Source: Treponemataceae bacterium
Lineage (GTDB): Bacteria; Spirochaetota; Spirochaetia; Treponematales; Treponemataceae
Assembly: GCA_024402455.1 (NCBI GenBank)
Contig: JAKSTS010000034.1
Coordinates: forward strand, 1 to 19,447
Direction of reading: 5' to 3'
Length of the DNA: 19,447 bases
The notes beneath the pieces were generated by a model, which saw only the letters and a list, made by a program, of their open reading frames with translations, was not told where the DNA came from and made no database searches. A program made the position numbers and the translations under genes. Each line of letters starts with the position of its first letter. The stretch's first letter is position 1. This document shows, piece after piece, positions 6,839-14,478 of the stretch.

Positions 6839-8167
6839 TTATTTGAATAATTTACGCTTTGGCTTTAAATCTGAAACAATCGGAACATTTTCTTTTGCTG
6901 CATAAAAAAGCACCTGCGCCACTTCAAGAACAACTTCTTTTGTTTCAGAATCCAGCTGATTTATGTATTTAATGACATTTTTAGGTTTTTTATACCATGT
7001 TTGAGCAATTTCATGCACAGAAGAAGCATCTGAAGCACCAAGCACATCAAACAGAACATTTACAAAAGCTTCAAGCTGGTTTTTATCAAGCTGCGACAGC
7101 CACCTTTTCGTCGTAAGGTCAACAAAAACACTTCCGGTTGTCTGCTTGTCTGCATATACAAATCTTGTACCATAAACGTACCATGAAAATGGATTATGCT
7201 GCAAAATTCCGTTTTTTTCATCGTTTTCTACAAAAACACATTTTCCATCATACTGAAACAAAATGCCAATAATGGAAGCTTTTGGCAAAAAAGTATGAAC
7301 TATCGGAATGACACTTTTCAGCTCGTCTGTCTGAATGATTGAATTTTCAAAACCAGGACCGTCAAAATTATAAACAATTTTTACTCTGTCTTTTGCACTT
7401 TTTCTGCTGAAAGCCGCCGCATAAATGGCAAGGTTGCCGCCTTTTGAATGACCACCAAGAGCAAGATCACAATTCAAAACTTTCGCAGCTTCTTCAACAT
7501 ATTTTACAGCATCAGCCTGTGCTGGCACAGGAGAAAGATAAGCCATGTTAAAATCTTCTTTCCAGCCGACCAGAGAATCATCTGTTCCCCTGAATCCAGA
7601 AAAAGCCCAGCTTTTGCCAAAGCAGAAAGTTACAGCTGCAAACTGTTCAACATTTTCTGTATCTTTAACTTCAGCATAACCGCAAACATCCAGAGAACCA
7701 AAACGGGTACTGTTTCCAGCCATATATAAAAGCGTCAATGTTTTTGGTTCAACATGAGGAACTATGTATCTTTCTCTTTCGGCTTCTGTCATTGCATGAC
7801 AATCATTTGCAATTTCTTTTAAAGTGCGCTTGTTTTCAAAAGAAGAAGAAAGCCAGTGGCTGTAATTTATGTATGAAAGTTCACTAAAAATAAGGGCATC
7901 AACTTCATTCAGAGGAGCATAATCAAAGGAAACGTCGCCACGCCAGACGACATATTCCAAAATGGAATTCATTGCAGGAGCCTGGTCCATATAAGACGCC
8001 AGTGCTGCATTTTGATTTGGTTCGTTATGGTCTTGAATTACAAGACCGCCCTGTTCTGTTTCAATTGTTTCAATTTCTGTCTTTTCCGTTTTTGCAGAAT
8101 CTGATGTTTTGCAAGACACAAATAAACAGGCAATAATTATGAATAGAAGGAATTTTTTCTCTCTCAT
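6839..8167 (-). CDS. DUF2974 (Mbeg1-like) alpha/beta-hydrolase lipoprotein
   Basis: 442 residues. The N-terminus is a lipoprotein signal peptide (REKKFLLFIIIACLFVSC; lipidated Cys19), so the protein should be anchored to a membrane facing the periplasm or surface. A charged linker (about 20-50) leads to a DUF2974-type hydrolase. The family phrase FRGTDDSLVGWKEDF (about 192-206) is followed by the nucleophile elbow GGHSKGG (Ser241). Asp269 (NFDGPGF) and His324 (QHNPFSW) are the likely triad partners. Family members resemble lipases or esterases; substrates are mostly unknown. The start ATG has no Shine-Dalgarno, but TTTACA, 17 bases, GATAAT ends six bases before it, suggesting a leaderless transcript. 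The upstream YkgJ gene ends 70 bases away on the same strand. Fold and lipidation are well supported; the substrate is not. Confidence 0.85.
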   Translation of the reverse strand: MREKKFLLFIIIACLFVSCKTSDSAKTEKTEIETIETEQGGLVIQDHNEPNQNAALASYMDQAPAMNSILEYVVWRGDVSFDYAPLNEVDALIFSELSYINYSHWLSSSFENKRTLKEIANDCHAMTEAERERYIVPHVEPKTLTLLYMAGNSTRFGSLDVCGYAEVKDTENVEQFAAVTFCFGKSWAFSGFRGTDDSLVGWKEDFNMAYLSPVPAQADAVKYVEEAAKVLNCDLALGGHSKGGNLAIYAAAFSRKSAKDRVKIVYNFDGPGFENSIIQTDELKSVIPIVHTFLPKASIIGILFQYDGKCVFVENDEKNGILQHNPFSWYVYGTRFVYADKQTTGSVFVDLTTKRWLSQLDKNQLEAFVNVLFDVLGASDASSVHEIAQTWYKKPKNVIKYINQLDSETKEVVLEVAQVLFYAAKENVPIVSDLKPKRKLFK

Positions 8168-8173
8168 ATCATT

Positions 8174-8202
8174 ATTATCATGTAATTTTTAAAAACTGTA
8201 AA
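8174..8202 (-). promoter_or_regulatory. Promoter of the lipoprotein gene, leaderless geometry
   Basis: TTTACA, 17 bases, GATAAT on the minus strand, with six bases between the -10 and the ATG. Confidence 0.5.
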
Positions 8203-8237
8203 GAAAGCATATACAAAAACAAGCCGGAAGCTTTGAA

Positions 8238-8918
8238 TTATGCCGCCATTGGTGTCTGCGGGCTGCCGTTTGGATTGTTATTGTCATTCATATCAATAAT
8301 CCAATAAATTTTCCGTATGGCAGCAGGCAAAATTTCTCTAAGCAGCACAGTTTCTTTAGATTCTGTTCCAAAAGAAGCAGAAGACTGCAAAAAATCGCTC
8401 ATTGCAGGCGGAATTTCGCCAATAAAATTGATTGTTTCTTCTTCAGAATATGTTTTGTGTTCCAAAAACGGATTATATTCTTTCAGCATTTCTTCAGGAT
8501 AATGCTTGCACGGGCGCCATGTTCTTTTCTGCTCTTTTGAATAAAAGCTGCTTGCACCGAACAAACGGCAGATATAAGCCCTTCCGCCATATATTGAACA
8601 ATGATATTTTGAATCTGGATTGAACAACGGACAGGTTTTGCCGTTGTCAAAAGGAAATTTATTGTCAGCAATTTTTTCTGCAACTTCCGGCTGGTTTTCA
8701 ATCAGCCAGGCTGCCATGTACAGACTTTCTGCTTCCATTAAATCTGGTTCAAAATTGACGCAGCAGGTGCCGCAGCCGTCTGGACATAAAAAATTGGTCT
8801 TTGCATACCAGTCATGCTGTTTTTCAGCAATATTCAGATAATCGTTTTCAATTTGAACAAGCACATCATAAAGCAATGTGCCTTCTAATTTTTCAAGAAC
8901 ATTTTGAATTTCAGACAT
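8238..8918 (-). CDS. YkgJ-family cysteine-cluster (zinc/iron-binding) protein
   Basis: 226 residues. The cysteine pattern of the YkgJ/UPF0153 family is clear: CPDGCGTCC near residue 45, then CPLFNPDSKYHCSIYGGRAYICRLFG, and a final WRPCKHY. These residues are thought to hold a metal ion or Fe-S centre; the cellular role is not established. The last residues (NDNNNPNGSPQTPMAA) are low-complexity and probably disordered. The start is ATG 8916-8918 with GAGG six bases upstream; an in-frame TTG at 8928-8930 would overlap that ribosome site. It has its own promoter (8938-8966). The lipoprotein gene follows after 70 bases with its own promoter, so a functional link is not implied. Confidence 0.85.
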   Translation of the reverse strand: MSEIQNVLEKLEGTLLYDVLVQIENDYLNIAEKQHDWYAKTNFLCPDGCGTCCVNFEPDLMEAESLYMAAWLIENQPEVAEKIADNKFPFDNGKTCPLFNPDSKYHCSIYGGRAYICRLFGASSFYSKEQKRTWRPCKHYPEEMLKEYNPFLEHKTYSEEETINFIGEIPPAMSDFLQSSASFGTESKETVLLREILPAAIRKIYWIIDMNDNNNPNGSPQTPMAA

Positions 8919-8937
8919 TTTCCGCCTCAATTACCGA

Positions 8938-8966
8938 ATATTACTGAAGCAAATAACGTTTGACAA
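8938..8966 (-). promoter_or_regulatory. Promoter of the YkgJ-family gene
   Basis: TTGTCA, 17 bases, TAATAT on the minus strand, 19 bases before the ATG: one of the best consensus matches in the window. Confidence 0.65.
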
Positions 8967-9011
8967 GTATTTTTTAAGGTAAAGCACACAAATAAAAATG
9001 AACTCTCGGTT

Positions 9012-9899
9012 TTATGCGGCTTTTAGATCCAGCACTTTTTTAACGTTTTCATAAATGCGCCTTGCAATTTCGCTTCTGTTCATTGTGTAAAGATGAATGC
9101 CCTGCACGCCGTGGCTTACAAGATCAATTATCTGATTTACGGCATACGCAATGCCTGCTTCAAAAATTGCATCGTTGTTTTCGCCAAATGTTTCAAGCAT
9201 TGTGCGGTATTTTTCAGGCAGTGCAACGCCGCAGCGGCTAACCATTCTTTCAATCTGAGCCTTGTTTGTAACAGGCATAATGCCGGCTTCTATCGGTGCG
9301 TTTATTTCTGCAATGCGGCAGTTTTCAATAAAGCGGTAAAACTGATGGTTGTCGTAAAAAAGCTGCGAAATCAAGTGATCTGCCCCACAGTCTGCCTTTA
9401 ATTTTAAGTTTTTGATTTCTTCAAAAACATTTTTAGATTCAGGATGATTTTCTGGATAACATGCGCCCGAAAGATGAAAATTAAAGCCGTTTTCAGCAGA
9501 TTCTTTTTTTATAAAGCTGATTAAATCTGAAGCATGTTTAAAATCTCCTGCAGGTTCACGTCCTTCAATTCTGTCGCCGCGCAGAACCAAAAGGTTTTCT
9601 ATGCCGTTATCGCTGAAAGTCTTGAGCATGACAGATGCTTCTTTTTTTGAAAGATGAAGGCACGGCAGATGAACAACACTTTCAACATGGCACGAATCTT
9701 TTATTCTTTTTGCAATTTCAAGTGTATTCGAACAGTTTTCGCTTCCACCGGCACCATATGTTACGCTTATAAAATCAGGCTTTAAGTCTGAAAGTTCGTC
9801 CAGTGTTTTATAAACGCTTTCTATTGAAGAAGTCTTTTTAGGCGGAAAAACTTCAAATGAAAAAACTGTCTTTCTATTAAAAATGCTGTTGTCTAACAT
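9012..9899 (-). CDS. metF: Methylenetetrahydrofolate reductase MetF
   Basis: 295 residues, the usual bacterial length. This cytosolic flavoprotein reduces 5,10-methylene-THF to 5-methyl-THF, the methyl donor for methionine synthesis by the MetE encoded nearby. Visible features: the N-terminal FSFEVFPPK strand with its conserved glutamate, the SVTYGAGGS flavin-site loop, LVLRGD (about 104-109), the ADHLISQLFYD segment (folate/FAD pocket), GIMPVTN, and the C-terminal GVQGIHLYTMNRSE block. Start ATG 9897-9899 with AAGGA upstream. It is a single-gene unit; its promoter region shares a long block with the metE promoter, so it is probably controlled by the LysR regulator at 13552-14478. Identification is confident. 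Confidence 0.95.
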   Translation of the reverse strand: MLDNSIFNRKTVFSFEVFPPKKTSSIESVYKTLDELSDLKPDFISVTYGAGGSENCSNTLEIAKRIKDSCHVESVVHLPCLHLSKKEASVMLKTFSDNGIENLLVLRGDRIEGREPAGDFKHASDLISFIKKESAENGFNFHLSGACYPENHPESKNVFEEIKNLKLKADCGADHLISQLFYDNHQFYRFIENCRIAEINAPIEAGIMPVTNKAQIERMVSRCGVALPEKYRTMLETFGENNDAIFEAGIAYAVNQIIDLVSHGVQGIHLYTMNRSEIARRIYENVKKVLDLKAA

Positions 9900-9959
9900 A
9901 TAAATTCCTTAAAAATGCTCCTGCGTGTTTTTGCATGACTGTTTTTAGGCTGATATTCA

Positions 9960-9988
9960 AGGATACATAATTTCAGCAATGTAATCAA
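9960..9988 (-). promoter_or_regulatory. metF promoter
   Basis: TTGATT, 17 bases, TATCCT on the minus strand. The -35 and the bases upstream are almost identical to those of the metE promoter. Confidence 0.6.
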
Positions 9989-10014
9989 AATCTGTTTTTT
10001 TATGAATAACCATA
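9982..10014 (-). promoter_or_regulatory. Shared met regulatory block upstream of metF
   Basis: A 23-base identical block (9982-10004; minus-strand core CAGATTTTGATTA preceded by CATAAAAAAA) carries the -35. It adjoins a TATG-N6-CATA dyad at 10001-10014. The same arrangement, with a different six-base centre, lies upstream of metE. It is the likely binding site of the LysR-type regulator. Confidence 0.65.
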
Positions 10015-10027
10015 ATTTTTAATTATG
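10011..10027. repeat. 17-bp palindrome next to the metF dyad
   Basis: CATAATT, TTT, AATTATG: perfect 7-bp arms sharing CATA with the dyad. It may be a second regulator half-site. Confidence 0.4.
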
Positions 10028-10141
10028 ACTTTATCGTTACGATTAAAAAAGCGAATAGCCTTGCGCCTAAAGCAGCAAAGTCAAAAGCGAAACCCCAAAC
10101 GCGAAACCGTTCCTGCAAGCAACTTGTCGCACCAGCCTTCG

Positions 10142-10166
10142 CGAGTTTATGCGCAGCATAAACTCG
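10142..10166. repeat. Hairpin A of the intergenic mosaic
   Basis: Perfect 11-bp arms (CGAGTTTATGC/GCATAAACTCG) around GCA. On the minus strand the anchor TCCGGCGAAA (within 10171-10185) lies four bases before the stem. Confidence 0.6.
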
Positions 10167-10205
10167 TAGGTTTCGCCGGATTCAGCCCAAATTTGTAGCA
10201 CAACC

Positions 10206-10232
10206 CAAATGCGAAACCGTAATTCGCATTTG
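10206..10232. repeat. Inverted repeat at the left edge of the tandem array
   Basis: Arms CAAATGCG and CGCATTTG with an 11-base spacer. The right arm runs into a degenerate first copy of the 42-bp repeat. Confidence 0.5.
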
Positions 10233-10261
10233 CTAACAACCCGAAAAGATGTCTTTTTGTT

Positions 10262-10449
10262 CAATTAGCAAATGCTAACGACTCAAAAAGATGTCTTTTT
10301 GACCAATTAGCAAATGCTAACGACCTAAAAAGATGTCTTTTCGACCAATTAGCAAATGCTAACGACTCAAAAAGATGTCTTTTTGACCAATTAGCAAATG
10401 CTAACGACTCAAAAAGACGTTTTTTTGTCAATTAGCAAATGCTAACGAC
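10262..10449. repeat. Tandem array of a 42-bp double-palindrome unit
   Basis: Units start at 10262, 10304, 10346 and 10388, with a half copy at 10429-10449 and a degenerate copy before 10262. Full units are 42, 42, 42 and 41 bp and nearly identical. Each holds two palindromes: TTAGCAAATGCTAA and TCAAAAAGATGTCTTTTTGA. Copies differ at single positions, for example T to C within the second palindrome of unit 2. Confidence 0.9.
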
Positions 10450-10572
10450 GGTAGCCGCGAACCAGCCTTTCGTTAGTTTGGTTTTCGCTTTGGAAATATT
10501 TTTTATAATGCTTGAAAGCATTTGGTTTTCGCATTAGCTGGTTCACATATTTTGATTCGGTTCGGCGAAAGG

Positions 10573-10591
10573 CTATCAGCACAGCTGATAG
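10573..10591. repeat. Hairpin B1 of the intergenic mosaic
   Basis: Perfect 8-bp arms CTATCAGC/GCTGATAG around ACA, two bases after the anchor TTCGGCGAAA (10561-10570). Confidence 0.55.
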
Positions 10592-10593
10592 CG

Positions 10594-10619
10594 GCGAGAT
10601 TTTGCTTCGCAAAACTCGC
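10594..10619. repeat. Hairpin B2 of the intergenic mosaic
   Basis: GCGAG-A-TTTTGC pairs with GCAAAA-CTCGC around TTC, an 11-bp stem with one bulged A. It directly follows hairpin B1. Confidence 0.55.
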
Positions 10620-10790
10620 ACATGGTTTATTTTATAACTTCTACAAGTTAGAATAGCCACGCCCTTTGGAAACCTGGATTTTTACATTCCTTAGTTTTGT
10701 TCTTCACGGCATCAATTGGAAAATTTTTTTTAGCTAATTTAAGCCGTTTCCTGTACAAGTCCCGCTGGGTTCAGCTGTTTTACGTAAATC

Positions 10791-10817
10791 TGTCACCCCG
10801 AACTTGGTTCGGGGTCT
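10791..10817 (+). repeat. REP-like element 1
   Basis: TGTCA then CCCCGAAC-TTG-GTTCGGGG (perfect 8-bp arms) then TCT. Forms a head-to-head pair with the next element. Confidence 0.65.
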
Positions 10818-10846
10818 TATCAATACACAAATCTTATCCACTCTTG

Positions 10847-10873
10847 AGATGCCGAACTAAATTCAGCATGACA
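10847..10873 (-). repeat. REP-like element 2, inverted
   Basis: Read on the minus strand: TGTCAT, GCTGAA-TTTAG-TTCGGC, ATCT. Same frame of conserved ends as element 1, with one G-T wobble in the stem. Confidence 0.6.
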
Positions 10874-10947
10874 ATTTGTAAAAGTTTTGCGAGTTTGGTT
10901 TTCGCTTTGGGGTTAGTCATATTCTTTGGGCTGATTCGGCGAAAACG

Positions 10948-10973
10948 GTCAGTTTATGTTTCCATAAACTGAC
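10948..10973. repeat. Hairpin C1 of the intergenic mosaic
   Basis: Perfect 11-bp arms GTCAGTTTATG/CATAAACTGAC around TTTC, three bases after anchor TTCGGCGAAA (10935-10944). Confidence 0.6.
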
Positions 10974-10998
10974 AAATCTGCGAAAAACAAATCTCGAA

Positions 10999-11020
10999 GC
11001 TATCGGCGCCAGCCGATAGC
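10999..11020. repeat. Hairpin C2 of the intergenic mosaic
   Basis: Perfect 9-bp arms GCTATCGGC/GCCGATAGC around GCCA, about 40 bases from the metE stop. It has no T run, so it is not a clear metE terminator. Confidence 0.55.
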
Positions 11021-11061
11021 CGTGCACAACCAAAACGCGAAACCGGAAAGCCGCCCGTATT

Positions 11062-13323
11062 TTAAGATTCTTTTCTTATGATTTTTGCAGCTTCTACAAG
11101 GTTTTTAAGGCTTGCATTTGTTTCTGCATCTCCTCGTGTTTTAAGACCGCAGTCTGGGTTTATCCAGAGCTTTGAAGGATTTACATATTTTTTCATTCTG
11201 CGTACGGCTTCAACTATTTCTTCAACTGAAGGAACGCGCGGTGAATGAATGTCGTAAACACCTGGACCGACTTCTGTCTTAAAATTGTTTTCCTTTAGTG
11301 CCTGCAAGATTTCAAGGTTTGAACGGCTTGCTTCAAATGTAATGGCGTCTGCATCCATGTTATCAATGTCTTTGATAATTGGAATGAACTCTGAATAGCA
11401 CATGTGCGTATGAATCTGTGTTTCTGCCCTGCAGCCTGAATGAACAAGATTGAAAGATGGAATTGCCCAGTCAAGATATTCTGTGTGCCAGTCTTCTTTT
11501 CTTAAAGGAAGCTTTTCTTTTAAGGCTGCTTCGTCAATCTGAATGATTTTTATGCCGTTCTTTTCAAGGTCGAGTACTTCTTCGCGTATTGCAAATGCAA
11601 TCTGAAAACAGCTTTCTTTAAGCGAAATGTCTTCGCGCGGGAATGACCAGTTCAAAATTGTAACAGGGCCTGTAAGCATGCCTTTTACAAATTTCTTTGT
11701 AAGGCTTTGTGCATACACTGACCAGTCAACTGTAATTGCATTTCTTCTTGTTATGTCTCCCCATACGACAGGTGGTTTTACACATCTTGTTCCATAAGAC
11801 TGCACCCATGCATTCTGTGTAAAGATGTAGCCTTCAAGATTTTCACCGAAATATTCAACCATGTCGTTCCGTTCAAATTCACCGTGAACCAAAACATCAA
11901 GACCGAGTTCTTCCTGCTTTTTAATGCACTGTGCAATTTTTTCTTTATTAAAGGCAATGTATTCTTCTTTTGAAACTGTACCTTTTTTTAAACCTGAACG
12001 GTTCAGACGCACTTCTTTTGTCTGCGGAAAAGAACCGATTGTGGTTGTTGGAAAAGGCGGAAGATTAAATGCTTTTTTCTGGATTGATTCCCTTTCGTTG
12101 AAATAAGGAAGGCGGACAAAATCTTTTTGCGTAAGTTTTGCAATTTTTTCTTTAAGGGCTTTGTTTTCTTTTATTCTTTCTTCTGCAAAAAGTTTTTTAT
12201 TTTCTTCAAGAGCTTTTTCGTCTTTCGATGCAATTTCTTTTAATTCAATGAGTTTTTCTTCTGCAAATGCAAAATACTTTAAGACATCGACTGAAAGTTT
12301 TTCTTCGTTCTTGGTCGTGTAAGGAACATGAAGAAGTGAACAGCTTGTACTTATTACAAGCTGATTTTCGCTGCATGTTTTTTTTATTTCGTTCAATATA
12401 TTGAATGTTTTTTCGTAATTGTTTTTCCAGATGTTTTTGCCGTTTACAAGACCTGCAAAAAGAATTTTGTCTTTCGGAAATCCGTTTTCCTTCAAAAGGC
12501 TTAATGTTTCTTTTCCTTCAATAAAATCAAGTCCGACTCCATCAAAATCATATTTTACAAGTTCTGCATAAAAGTCGCGTACATCGCCAAAATATGTCTG
12601 CAGAAGAACTTTTACTTTTTTGCCGTCAAGGATTTTTGAATAAAGGTCATTGAAAAGTTTTTTGTCCTGCTCCGTTAAATCAAGAACAAGACATGGTTCT
12701 TCTATAGAAACCCATTCTGCACCAAGCTTTGCACATTCTTTTAAAAGCGCTTTATAGCTTTCTGCTGCAGCAGAAGCAAAATCAAAGGCGTTTCTGCTGC
12801 CTTTATAATGTGCAAGTTTTAAAAAAGTAAAAGGCCCGATTACATTTACTTTTGTTTTTACGCCGTTGTTTTCTGCTTCTTTGTATTCGTTCATTATTTT
12901 TGAAGCATCTAAAGAAAAATCAAAATCATCTTCAATTTCCGGCACGATGTAATGATAGTTTGTATTGAACCATTTTTTCATCGGCAGTGCTGTAACGTCG
13001 CTTTTTTCTGTCTGATAGCCGCGTGCCATTGCAAAAAATGTATCAATCTTTGAAAGACAAAGATTTCTGTAACGGGCTGGAACTGCATTAAGCATAAAAG
13101 CCGTATCGAGCATTCCGTCATAAAAAGAAAAATCGTTTGAAGAAATAAAGCTGATTCCTTCATTTTTCTGCAGCAGCCAGTTTTGCTTTCTTAATTCTTC
13201 TGCTGTTTTTTCCAATTCAGCAACAGCAATCTCGCCTTTAAAATATTTTTCAGAAGCAAATTTCAATTCACGGTGTTCGCCTACACGAGGAAACCCGATA
13301 ACACAAGTCTTTAAACTACTCAT
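11062..13323 (-). CDS. metE: Cobalamin-independent methionine synthase MetE
   Basis: 753 residues, the same length as typical full-length MetE. It transfers the methyl group of 5-methyl-THF polyglutamate to homocysteine without B12, using a zinc site. The N-terminal barrel is present ([17 protein letters not shown] at the start, [25 protein letters not shown] near 100). A lysine/glutamate-rich linker at about 350-410 joins it to the catalytic barrel. The zinc ligands are visible in order: His and Cys in THMCYSEF, Glu in FEASRSN, Cys in NPDCGLKTR. The TTIGSFPQT block starts the C-terminal half. Start ATG 13321-13323 with GAGA upstream. The promoter is 147 bases upstream, giving a leader of about 140 bases with two hairpins. 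It is divergent from the LysR gene, which probably senses methionine status and controls it. Confidence 0.96.
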   Translation of the reverse strand: MSSLKTCVIGFPRVGEHRELKFASEKYFKGEIAVAELEKTAEELRKQNWLLQKNEGISFISSNDFSFYDGMLDTAFMLNAVPARYRNLCLSKIDTFFAMARGYQTEKSDVTALPMKKWFNTNYHYIVPEIEDDFDFSLDASKIMNEYKEAENNGVKTKVNVIGPFTFLKLAHYKGSRNAFDFASAAAESYKALLKECAKLGAEWVSIEEPCLVLDLTEQDKKLFNDLYSKILDGKKVKVLLQTYFGDVRDFYAELVKYDFDGVGLDFIEGKETLSLLKENGFPKDKILFAGLVNGKNIWKNNYEKTFNILNEIKKTCSENQLVISTSCSLLHVPYTTKNEEKLSVDVLKYFAFAEEKLIELKEIASKDEKALEENKKLFAEERIKENKALKEKIAKLTQKDFVRLPYFNERESIQKKAFNLPPFPTTTIGSFPQTKEVRLNRSGLKKGTVSKEEYIAFNKEKIAQCIKKQEELGLDVLVHGEFERNDMVEYFGENLEGYIFTQNAWVQSYGTRCVKPPVVWGDITRRNAITVDWSVYAQSLTKKFVKGMLTGPVTILNWSFPREDISLKESCFQIAFAIREEVLDLEKNGIKIIQIDEAALKEKLPLRKEDWHTEYLDWAIPSFNLVHSGCRAETQIHTHMCYSEFIPIIKDIDNMDADAITFEASRSNLEILQALKENNFKTEVGPGVYDIHSPRVPSVEEIVEAVRRMKKYVNPSKLWINPDCGLKTRGDAETNASLKNLVEAAKIIRKES

Positions 13324-13349
13324 AATTTTCTCTCATAAAAGAATTTAAT

Positions 13350-13383
13350 CAGCAACTCTGTCACAAAGCATTCAGAGCTGTTG
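13350..13383 (-). other. Hairpin 2 in the metE leader
   Basis: On the minus strand CAACAGCTCTG pairs with CAGAGTTGCTG (10 of 11 positions including a G-U) around 12 bases, ending about 27 bases before the ATG. Confidence 0.45.
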
Positions 13384-13405
13384 TTTTAAAAAGACATTGC
13401 AGCCG

Positions 13406-13439
13406 GGTTCACTATCTTTTATTAAACAGATATTGAACC
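13406..13439 (-). other. Hairpin 1 in the metE leader
   Basis: On the minus strand GGTTCAATATCT pairs with AGATAGTGAACC, a 12-bp stem with a single A-G mismatch, around a 10-base loop. TTTTT follows after a short gap. Confidence 0.5.
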
Positions 13440-13448
13440 TTTCGCACG

Positions 13449-13462
13449 AATAAAGCTTTATT
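13449..13462. repeat. Perfect 14-bp palindrome at the predicted metE start of transcription
   Basis: AATAAAGCTTTATT, beginning seven bases after the -10 box. It could be a repressor operator or a short 5' hairpin. Confidence 0.4.
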
Positions 13463-13469
13463 GTTTTGC

Positions 13470-13498
13470 AGAATAATGAATTTGCAAGATATAATCAA
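13470..13498 (-). promoter_or_regulatory. metE promoter
   Basis: TTGATT, 17 bases, TATTCT on the minus strand. Same -35, spacing and upstream block as metF. Confidence 0.65.
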
Positions 13499-13524
13499 AA
13501 TCTGTTTTTTTATGTGTAGGCATA
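13492..13524. promoter_or_regulatory. Shared met regulatory block between metE and the LysR gene
   Basis: The 23-base block at 13492-13514 is identical to 9982-10004 upstream of metF. It adjoins the dyad TATGTGTAGGCATA (13511-13524). The dyad lies immediately upstream of the metE -35 and covers the likely -35 of the LysR gene. This is the usual geometry for activation of the target and self-repression by a LysR regulator. Confidence 0.7.
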
Positions 13525-13545
13525 TTTAAAAGATATAGGTATAAT
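13517..13545 (+). promoter_or_regulatory. Promoter of the LysR gene, leaderless geometry
   Basis: TAGGCA, 17 bases, TATAAT (perfect -10 at 13540-13545), with only six bases before the ATG at 13552. Confidence 0.6.
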
Positions 13546-13551
13546 AACAGC

Positions 13552-14478
13552 ATGACATTGCAGCAGTTAAAATATGTATTAAAAATTGTTGAATATCGTT
13601 CAATTACAGAAGCAGCCAAGCAGATTTACATTACGCAGCCGGCTCTTTCAAATTCAATACACGATTTAGAAAACGAACTTGGCATCGAAATTTTTTCGCG
13701 CAATGCAAAAGGAATAAACCTTACGGCAGACGGCGAAGAATTTCTTTCGTATGCAAGACAGGTTGTTGAACAGGCAGACCTGCTTGAAAACCGTTACACA
13801 AACAAAAAACTGCAGCGTCAAATCTGTTCTTTTTCAACACAGCATTATGCGTTTGCCGTAAACGCATTTGTGAATCTTGTAAAAAAATCTGACGCCGATG
13901 AATACGATTTTACGCTGAGGGAAACCCGCACTTACGAAATTATTGAAGACGTGCGGAATTTAAAAAGCGAAACAGGAATTATTTACTTAAACGATTTTAA
14001 CCGCAAAGTTATGAATAAACTTCTAAAGGAAAATCACCTTTCTTTTTATCCGCTTTTTAAGGCAAAACCGCACGTTTTTATAAGCGCAAAAAATCCACTT
14101 TCTTCAAAAAAAGAAGTTACTCTGAAAGATTTAGAAAATTTTCCATATTTATGCTTTGAACAGGGCGATTTTAACTCGTTTTATTTTTCAGAAGAAATTT
14201 TGAGCACTGTTTCAAGAAAAAAAATCATCCACGTTTCTGACCGCGGCACACTTTTTAATCTGCTAATCGGTCTGAACGGTTACACAATTTGTTCAGGCAT
14301 TGTTACAAGCGACCTGAACGGCAAAGAAATTGTTTCCATTCCATTAATCTGCGACCAAAATGAAGAAATGGAAATCGGCTACATATTAAACGACAGAACA
14401 GAAACTTCAAAATACGCAAAAATTTTTATTGAAGAACTAAAAGGCTTCTGCCCTCTGCAGACAGCAGAAAAAGCCTGA
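13552..14478 (+). CDS. LysR-family regulator, CpsY/MtaR-like, probable methionine regulator
   Basis: 308 residues. The N-terminal winged helix-turn-helix is typical (MTLQQLKYVLKIVEYRSITEAAKQIYITQPALS, then an ELGIEIFSRNAKGINLT wing). The remainder, from about residue 90, is the periplasmic-binding-protein-like effector domain. Its phrasing (STQHYAF, ETGIIYLNDFN, VSDRGTLFNLL) resembles the CpsY/MtaR group of methionine-uptake and biosynthesis regulators in streptococci. That resemblance is from memory, not a search. It is divergent from metE, and the gap holds a LysR-style dyad also present upstream of metF, so metE and metF are the probable targets. The start ATG has no Shine-Dalgarno; the mRNA may be leaderless. 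The effector could be homocysteine or O-acetylserine-type metabolites, as known for relatives, but nothing in the sequence decides it. Confidence 0.88.
   Translation: MTLQQLKYVLKIVEYRSITEAAKQIYITQPALSNSIHDLENELGIEIFSRNAKGINLTADGEEFLSYARQVVEQADLLENRYTNKKLQRQICSFSTQHYAFAVNAFVNLVKKSDADEYDFTLRETRTYEIIEDVRNLKSETGIIYLNDFNRKVMNKLLKENHLSFYPLFKAKPHVFISAKNPLSSKKEVTLKDLENFPYLCFEQGDFNSFYFSEEILSTVSRKKIIHVSDRGTLFNLLIGLNGYTICSGIVTSDLNGKEIVSIPLICDQNEEMEIGYILNDRTETSKYAKIFIEELKGFCPLQTAEKA

Larger units (their letters stand above)
9900..11061. other. metF-metE intergenic region, 1.16 kb, non-coding and repeat-dense
   Basis: After the metF control region (to about 10027) comes about 1 kb with no supported gene. 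It contains six strong hairpins, a 42-bp tandem array (10262-10449), an inverted pair of REP-like elements (10791-10873) and scattered copies of short phrases such as GCGAAACCG and its complement. A 19-base direct repeat (beginning AGTTTGG, ending CGCTTTGG) occurs at 10475-10493 and 10892-10910. Frames of 65-91 codons here lack ribosome sites and run through hairpins. Confidence 0.75.

Noticed and set aside
8205..8237. Terminator between the YkgJ and lipoprotein genes
   Set aside because: The only hairpin before the short T run has a four-base stem (AAGC/GCTT), too weak to support.
10223..10438. Protein with 14-residue repeats (QLANANDSKRCLFD-like) read through the tandem array
   Set aside because: The frame is open because the unit is a multiple of three, but there is no start codon or ribosome site, the last unit is 41 bp and breaks the frame, and the palindromes explain the sequence better.
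10262..10449. CRISPR array
   Set aside because: Units are contiguous 42-bp tandem copies without unique spacers, and no cas gene is present.
10067..10972. Small frames at 10067-10264, 10442-10660 and 10697-10972
   Set aside because: No ribosome sites; they run through hairpins and REP-like elements and show no recognisable protein pattern.
13324..13470. SAM-I riboswitch upstream of metE
   Set aside because: The leader is structured but lacks the conserved SAM-I core sequences, and it contains no clear terminator next to the gene.
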